Positions 59,162 to 64,000 of a stretch of DNA of 64,000 nucleotides are shown in pieces. The stretch's first letter is position 1, and each line of letters begins with the position of its first letter. The notes under the pieces are model-generated. The model saw only the letters and a program-made list of their open reading frames with translations, did not search any database and had not been told where the DNA came from. Source of the DNA: Alcanivorax profundi (GTDB lineage: Bacteria; Pseudomonadota; Gammaproteobacteria; Pseudomonadales; Alcanivoracaceae); assembly GCF_003597125.1 (NCBI RefSeq), contig NZ_QYYA01000002.1, forward strand, positions 434,001 to 498,000, in the 5' to 3' direction. Made by a program: the position numbers and the translations under genes.

Positions 59162-61147
59162 ATGCCTCTCTCATACTGGCTCGGTGTCGATACCGGCGGA
59201 ACCTTTACGGATTTTGTGTTGCTCGGCGATGGGGAGCCACGCATTCACAAGGTGTTGTCCACACCGGACGCACCGGAGCGCGCGATCTTGCAGGGAATCG
59301 AGGCACTGGGCATGGGGGCGGCCATGGCCACCGGCGAACTGGCCATTGTTCATGGCACCACGGTGGCCACCAATGCAGCATTGGAAGGTAAAGGCGCGCG
59401 CACCGTTTTTGTCACCAACAGTGGTATCGAAGACATCCTGCGCATCGGCCGCCAGAATCGGGCCGAGCTGTATAACCTGACTCCCACGCCTGCCGCCTCT
59501 GCCCTGACCGACTTGCCCGTTGAAGGCATCAACGCACGGCTGGACGCCCGGGGCAACGAACTTCAGCCGCTCTCCAGCGACGAGATTGCCGATCTGGTCA
59601 CCCGGATAAAACAGCATGATCCGCAGTCGGTGGCCATTTGCCTGTTGTTTGCCTATCTGCAGGGAGAACACGAGCAGCAACTGGCCGAGGCCCTGCGCGA
59701 CGCCGGGCTCAGTGTCAGTACTTCCCATGAGATTGTCGCCACTCGCGGCGAATATGAACGCGGTCTGGCCACCTGGCTGAATGCGTGGCTGTCGCCCAAA
59801 GTGGCCGATTACCTGCAACGCCTGCAGCAGGCGACGCGCCCAGCCCCACTGGCGATCATGCAATCCCACGGCGGCACCATTGCCTCCGAGCAGGCTGCCG
59901 CACAGGCCGTTAACCTGCTGCTCTCCGGCCCGGCCGGGGGATTGGCCGCCGCCCACCGACTGGGCGAGCAACTGCAACAACCGAACCTGATGACTTTCGA
60001 TATGGGCGGCACCTCAACGGACGTGGCCCTGCTCGATGGCGCCATTCGTCTCACCCAGCAGGGGCGCATCGGCCCCTACCCGGTGGCCGTGCCCATGGTC
60101 GACATGCATACCATTGGTGCCGGGGGCGGCTCGCTGGCCTACGTGGATGAGGCAGGCCTGCTGCACGTGGGCCCGCAATCCGCGGGCGCCTCCCCGGGGC
60201 CGGCCTGCTACGGACAGGGCGGCACCCAGGTCACCGTGACGGATGCCAATGTGGTATTGGGCCGCCTGCAACCAGCCTTTGCGCTTGGCGGCTCCCTGCA
60301 ATTGGACGTGGCCGCGGCCAACGCCGCCATGGCCCGGCTTGGCAAGGCGCTGGGGCTGAGTGTGCAGGAAACCGCCGAGGGCGTTCTGGCCCTGGCCAAT
60401 GAGCACATGACCCAGGCCCTGCGGGTGATCTCCATCCAGAAGGGGCATGACCCGGCAGATTTTGCCCTGATGAGCTTTGGTGGTGCCGGGGGGCTGCATG
60501 TGTGCGCCCTGGCTGACAACCTGGGTATGCGCCGTGCCATCGTGCCGCAACGTGCTGGCGTGCTGTCCGCGGAAGGGCTGGTTTACGCACCCCGCAAGCG
60601 CGAACTGCTGCAAGCCCTGGCTGATAACGCCAGTGAGGCCCAGCTTCTGGCTCTTCGCCAGCAGCTCGAGGTACAGGGCAGCCAGGAACTGCAGGCCGAG
60701 GGCGTTGACGCGCTGGATCTGCAATTCCAGACCTTTGTGGAGATGTGCTACCGGGGCCAATCTTCCGTGCTGCAGGTCATTTGGCGGGATGACCCTGCCG
60801 AGCGGGAGAGCGCCTTTCATGCAGCCCACGAGCAACGCTTTGGGCATCGCCTCGGCCTCCCCGTTCAGCAGGTGAACCTGCGTGTGCAGGTGCTGGCCAA
60901 CAGCCAGACGCCAGACAGCCCCGCGCTCACCGCCGAGGCAGGTAAACCGTCCGGGCACGCCCAACTGCCCGGTATCGATACTCCCGTCGCCCTCTTCCAG
61001 CGGGAATCGCTGGGTGCCGGCCAGCGCCTTGAAGGCCCGGCCCTGATTGCCGAAGCTGTCGGCACCACCTGGCTTGCACCAGGCTGGCAGGCCACTGTCG
61101 ACGCGCTGGGGCACCTGTTGCTGGAACGCGGGGCATCCCATGGTTGA
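59162..61147 (+). CDS. Hydantoinase/5-oxoprolinase HyuA-family protein
   Basis: 661 aa. DTGGTFTDFVLL (ATP/actin-like fold start), VVHGTTVATNAALEG-type HGTTVATNA, FDMGGTSTDVALL, and SAGASPGPACYG, GAGGLHVCALAD are the HyuA_N/HyuA core. It cleaves cyclic amides (5-oxoproline, N-methylhydantoin) with ATP. The usual HyuB partner gene is not next to it: the next gene is a desaturase. It may be an orphan subunit or its partner is elsewhere. Confidence 0.9.
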   Translation: MPLSYWLGVDTGGTFTDFVLLGDGEPRIHKVLSTPDAPERAILQGIEALGMGAAMATGELAIVHGTTVATNAALEGKGARTVFVTNSGIEDILRIGRQNRAELYNLTPTPAASALTDLPVEGINARLDARGNELQPLSSDEIADLVTRIKQHDPQSVAICLLFAYLQGEHEQQLAEALRDAGLSVSTSHEIVATRGEYERGLATWLNAWLSPKVADYLQRLQQATRPAPLAIMQSHGGTIASEQAAAQAVNLLLSGPAGGLAAAHRLGEQLQQPNLMTFDMGGTSTDVALLDGAIRLTQQGRIGPYPVAVPMVDMHTIGAGGGSLAYVDEAGLLHVGPQSAGASPGPACYGQGGTQVTVTDANVVLGRLQPAFALGGSLQLDVAAANAAMARLGKALGLSVQETAEGVLALANEHMTQALRVISIQKGHDPADFALMSFGGAGGLHVCALADNLGMRRAIVPQRAGVLSAEGLVYAPRKRELLQALADNASEAQLLALRQQLEVQGSQELQAEGVDALDLQFQTFVEMCYRGQSSVLQVIWRDDPAERESAFHAAHEQRFGHRLGLPVQQVNLRVQVLANSQTPDSPALTAEAGKPSGHAQLPGIDTPVALFQRESLGAGQRLEGPALIAEAVGTTWLAPGWQATVDALGHLLLERGASHG

Positions 61148-61325
61148 GCGACCTCCGGCCTTTCTGCGCGATCAGGATGGCGGTTCAGGTAACGCTCTGC
61201 AGCCCCACCGCCTATCCCCACGGTCAACCATTGGCCAGAAAGTCCGAATTTGACCCATCCTGCGTCTTCTTCCCGTCATGGCGACTGGGCACAATAGCCA
61301 CTCCGATTCTTTATTGTGCGACCCC

Positions 61326-62513
61326 ATGCTTGATTTCATTCAAAACGGCCTGCTGGGCCTGAGCCTCGGAGAGCTGGTCCTGGTGACCCTCGCCATGACC
61401 CACGTGACCATTGTCAGCGTCACGGTCTACCTGCACCGCTACTCCGCCCACCGTGCCCTGGACCTGCACCCGGCCCTGAAGCACTTCTTTCGCCTGTGGC
61501 TGTGGCTGAGCACCGGCCAGAATACCCTCGAGTGGACCGCGATCCACCGCAAACACCACGCCAAGTGCGAGACCGAAGACGACCCGCACAGCCCGCAGGT
61601 GAAAGGCATCAAGAAGGTACTGCGTGAAGGTGCCGAACTGTACCGCGAAGAAGCCGAAAACCAGGAAACCCTGGCCAAATACGGCGCTGGCTGCCCGGAC
61701 GACTGGCTGGAGCGCAACGTCTACTCCCGCTTTCCCATGGGCGGCATTGCCCTGATGGCAGTGATCGACCTGGCCCTGTTCGGCGTGTCCGGCATCACCG
61801 TTTGGGCCGTACAGATGATGTGGATCCCGGTATTCGCGGCCGGCGTCATCAATGGCATTGGCCACTTCTGGGGTTACCGCAATTTCGAATGCGCCGACGC
61901 CAGCCGCAACATTTCTCCGTGGGGCATCCTGATTGGCGGTGAAGAGCTGCACAACAACCACCACACCTACCCGAACTCGGCCAAGCTGTCCGTTCGCCGC
62001 TTCGAGTTCGATGCGGGCTGGGCCTGGATTCGCCTGTTTGAAATACTGAAGCTGGCCAAAGTGAAAAAGGTGGCGCCCAAGCCGGTCATCGACCGTGACG
62101 CCAAAAGTATCGACCTGGACGCCCTGCGCGGGGTGATGCAACACCGTTTTCAGGTGATGGCCAACTACCGCAAGTCTGTGATTGCACCGGTTTTCAAACA
62201 GGAGCGCGAGCGTGCCTGTGAAGCCACACGTGGACTCTACGCTCGCGCCCATGCGCTGTTGCACCGTGATGTATCCCTGATCAAACCGACTCAGCAGCAA
62301 CGACTGGCCAGCCTCACCGACAGCAACGAGACCCTGCACGCGATCTACCAGTTCCGTCTGCGTCTGCAGGACATCTGGTCCCAGACCAGCCGTAACTCCA
62401 CCGAAATGGTGGAAGCGCTGGAGCAGTGGTATCACGATGCCCGCGAATCCGGCATCGCTGCCTTGCAGGACTTTGCCGACCAGCTGACCCGTTACCGGCA
62501 CGCCACCGCCTGA
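61326..62513 (+). CDS. Delta-9 type acyl-CoA/acyl-lipid desaturase
   Basis: 395 aa membrane di-iron enzyme. Histidine boxes HRYSAH (37-42), HRKHH (74-78) and HNNHH (~213), the order and spacing of stearoyl-CoA-desaturase-like proteins. The C-terminal ~130 residues (KSIDLDALRGVMQHRFQVMA) form a soluble extension common in gammaproteobacterial members. It introduces a double bond into acyl chains and adjusts membrane fluidity. No clear Shine-Dalgarno; an ATG at 61278 is a less likely start. Confidence 0.92.
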   Translation: MLDFIQNGLLGLSLGELVLVTLAMTHVTIVSVTVYLHRYSAHRALDLHPALKHFFRLWLWLSTGQNTLEWTAIHRKHHAKCETEDDPHSPQVKGIKKVLREGAELYREEAENQETLAKYGAGCPDDWLERNVYSRFPMGGIALMAVIDLALFGVSGITVWAVQMMWIPVFAAGVINGIGHFWGYRNFECADASRNISPWGILIGGEELHNNHHTYPNSAKLSVRRFEFDAGWAWIRLFEILKLAKVKKVAPKPVIDRDAKSIDLDALRGVMQHRFQVMANYRKSVIAPVFKQERERACEATRGLYARAHALLHRDVSLIKPTQQQRLASLTDSNETLHAIYQFRLRLQDIWSQTSRNSTEMVEALEQWYHDARESGIAALQDFADQLTRYRHATA

Positions 62514-62517
62514 TATC

Positions 62518-62547
62518 AAAACGGCCGCTTTCAGCGGCCGTTTTTTT
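62518..62547. terminator. Bidirectional intrinsic terminator
   Basis: ACGGCCGC-TTTCA-GCGGCCGT with A-run before and T-run after, between the convergent desaturase and edge gene. Confidence 0.92.
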
Positions 62548-62580
62548 ATTTTTCGTGAGTCTCGAAAGCAGATTCAACCA

Positions 62581-64000
62581 CTATTCCTCTGCACCCACCA
62601 CCGCGATATTTTCTATCAGCTGGACAGAATCCTGGCTGGCAGCTGACACATTCACCGAAATACTGCCCAATCCAACCCCCAGAGTCCTCAGCAAGGGGTT
62701 AATCAACGCCTCACCGAGGCTCTCCACCACCGTTTCCAGTAACCCTTCTACCAGATCCACAATCGGGTTAAGCAGCAGATTCAGGTTCAAACTGCCCAGG
62801 CTGGTTTCCAGCAGTGACGCTTCATTAATCACAATATCCAGATCAAGCCCTGAGACACCGTCCCCTTCATCGCTGTAGCCAATCTCGTCACAACCGTCCA
62901 CAGGATCACAATAGAGGTTATACCGGGGATCCATCGTAACGGTCTCCGTGACCCCCGGTACGGTTCCGTCCACTTCGGCATTGAGGTGCAGAATGCCATT
63001 AAGCGCTGGCAGCCCCAATAAACGTAAACGCCCCACATTGGCATCGAGAGGAGCCGCGATCAGACTACCGTCAGAGTCCAGGGAGCCAGTGACAATACGG
63101 GCTACCTCCCGTTCAACCTCGACCGTAAACTCAACACTGTTGCCTGACCCACTGGCACAATCCGCAGCCACCAAGGCGCCTCCGCCGCCGCCTGCATTCA
63201 CCGCCAGCGGCACATCCAGTTCAGCAAGAGAAAACTCCAATAGAGGGCCCAGGCTGATTGGCAGAAGTTCCGCTTCTGCGGTCAACTGCAAGGTAATATC
63301 GGGGGCATAAAATCGTGTCCGCCAGTTTCCATCCTTGTCTTGCCGGGCAGGGCCGATTTTCACTGTAGGGGGCTCACCTACATGAAGGGATAAATCCACA
63401 GCCTCAATGTTGGCCACCAGCGGAATGGAAAGGCTGCTGATATTCACGGGCAAGGCGATCACACCATCTGATCCTGCCTGTTGCTGCTCGGCGATATTCA
63501 ACACCAGACTGATTACCAGATCGTATATCGGAAACTCACTGTCATCCGGTACGGACGCATTTTCGACAACGTCTATCACATCGCCGATCTGTATGGTTTC
63601 GATACCCGGTGCGGCAGCAATATCATCAAGAAGGTCAGCAACCGGCCCGGCCAAACCCGCAACATCCCCCAACGCAGAGGCTAGCTGATCCGCATCCAGA
63701 GGCAACAAATCTACAACCTGATTAACCCCGAGATCGGTTAGCAAATCTCCGAGTCGAACGGTAGCGTTTTCAAGGCTGCTCAAACTGGTAGGATCCAATG
63801 CGAACCCGGGCTGCCCCAACACGGCACCCAGCAGCCCCCCCAGTAACGTGCCATCCCCGCCTACACTCGCCAGCCCACCGGCTGCGCTAATCGTTGCAAC
63901 AACTTCCTTTCTGGCCGCCGCATTCACCGTCAAGTCCAGAGAACCGAACGTCGACTGCGGCAACAGCAAGGAAATCGGCTCGCTTCGCGTGAGAGACACC
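62581..64000 (-). CDS. Large hypothetical protein, N-terminus beyond window edge
   Basis: At least 473 residues are visible and the frame stays open past the right edge, so the N-terminus is missing. The protein is rich in Gly/Leu/Asp/Val beta-strands (LGGLLGAVLGQPGFAL, NISSLSIPLVANIEAVDLSL) with a few Cys pairs (YCDPVDGCDE) and no TM helix, consistent with a secreted or surface protein. Similar long acidic proteins with TadG-like N-termini occur in marine gammaproteobacteria, but the diagnostic part is absent here, so I give no name. Confidence 0.6.
   Translation of the reverse strand, partial: VSLTRSEPISLLLPQSTFGSLDLTVNAAARKEVVATISAAGGLASVGGDGTLLGGLLGAVLGQPGFALDPTSLSSLENATVRLGDLLTDLGVNQVVDLLPLDADQLASALGDVAGLAGPVADLLDDIAAAPGIETIQIGDVIDVVENASVPDDSEFPIYDLVISLVLNIAEQQQAGSDGVIALPVNISSLSIPLVANIEAVDLSLHVGEPPTVKIGPARQDKDGNWRTRFYAPDITLQLTAEAELLPISLGPLLEFSLAELDVPLAVNAGGGGGALVAADCASGSGNSVEFTVEVEREVARIVTGSLDSDGSLIAAPLDANVGRLRLLGLPALNGILHLNAEVDGTVPGVTETVTMDPRYNLYCDPVDGCDEIGYSDEGDGVSGLDLDIVINEASLLETSLGSLNLNLLLNPIVDLVEGLLETVVESLGEALINPLLRTLGVGLGSISVNVSAASQDSVQLIENIAVVGAEE

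Noticed and set aside
60014-61141. 375-codon antisense frame in the hyuA-like gene
   Set aside because: Shadow of a GC-rich gene; no start signal or domain.

Overview
The window reads as a high-GC gammaproteobacterial chromosome, most probably an Alcanivorax-like marine hydrocarbon degrader. This is inferred from gene content: fatty-acid desaturases, a FadL-type outer-membrane transporter, a flavin monooxygenase operon, many AraC regulators, and a Pseudomonas-like block rsmD-M16-M16-ftsYEX-rpoH-thiSG-trmB...metXW-rdgB-hemW. I saw no tRNA, rRNA, CRISPR array, prophage or intact insertion sequence. The genus cannot be proven from the sequence alone.

Layout. 1-2.7 kb: an accessory cluster (unknown protein, XRE regulator, HExxH putative metalloprotease, zinc-ribbon protein) divergent from a WYL regulator of the CapW/BrxR type, then three REP-like palindromes. 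2.9-6.6 kb: AraC regulator, fatty-acid desaturase and FadL-like barrel. 6.6-8.8 kb: a PepSY iron-type membrane operon behind a Fur-like box. 8.8-14.2 kb: two unknown genes, a secreted HNH nuclease, a lipoprotein, a lipase-like hydrolase, a methyltransferase, a 37-codon membrane ORF and a GNAT. 14.3-20 kb: a tightly overlapping five-gene operon (FMO, BASS transporter, epimerase, SDR, TauE/SafE) divergent from an AraC gene with a tandem operator. 20-24 kb: MetY, a crotonase, AraC, an Mpo1-like protein and a CBS protein. 24.3-27.8 kb: a membrane AAA+ ATPase overlapping an MscS channel. 28-31 kb: small genes, a PF10118 protein, a diguanylate cyclase and its sensor partner.

30.7-41.3 kb is housekeeping: rsmD, a pair of M16 proteases, ftsY-ftsE-ftsX, rpoH, DUF423, thiS-thiG and trmB. 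Two unusual cis elements lie here: a 202-bp MITE-like element just upstream of ftsY, and a perfect CIRCE operator (HrcA site) upstream of rpoH.

41.3-49.5 kb is the most interesting part. It is a compact RiPP (modified peptide) cluster inserted between trmB and the metX block. It encodes a 55-aa precursor, an ABC exporter without a leader-peptidase domain, a LanM-type synthetase, a PAPS-type sulfotransferase, a PhyH-type oxygenase, a hexapeptide-repeat acyltransferase and a second 2OG-Fe(II) oxygenase, mostly joined by ATGA overlaps. The LanM keeps the dehydratase residues, but all three cyclase zinc ligands are replaced. The precursor has no tyrosine, so the sulfate must go on a Ser/Thr or on a hydroxyl made by the oxygenases. 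This combination is my main candidate for an undescribed system.

49.7-64 kb: an outer-membrane barrel and MFS protein (minus strand), then metX-metW-rdgB, a second barrel, a YaiI/YqxD protein, hemW, TetR, mutM, an orphan HyuA, a delta-9 type desaturase and a partial exported-looking protein at the right edge. Two divergent promoters here (yaiI/hemW and mutM/hyuA) carry the same element: two inverted arrays of five 7-bp repeats around a ~55-bp core.
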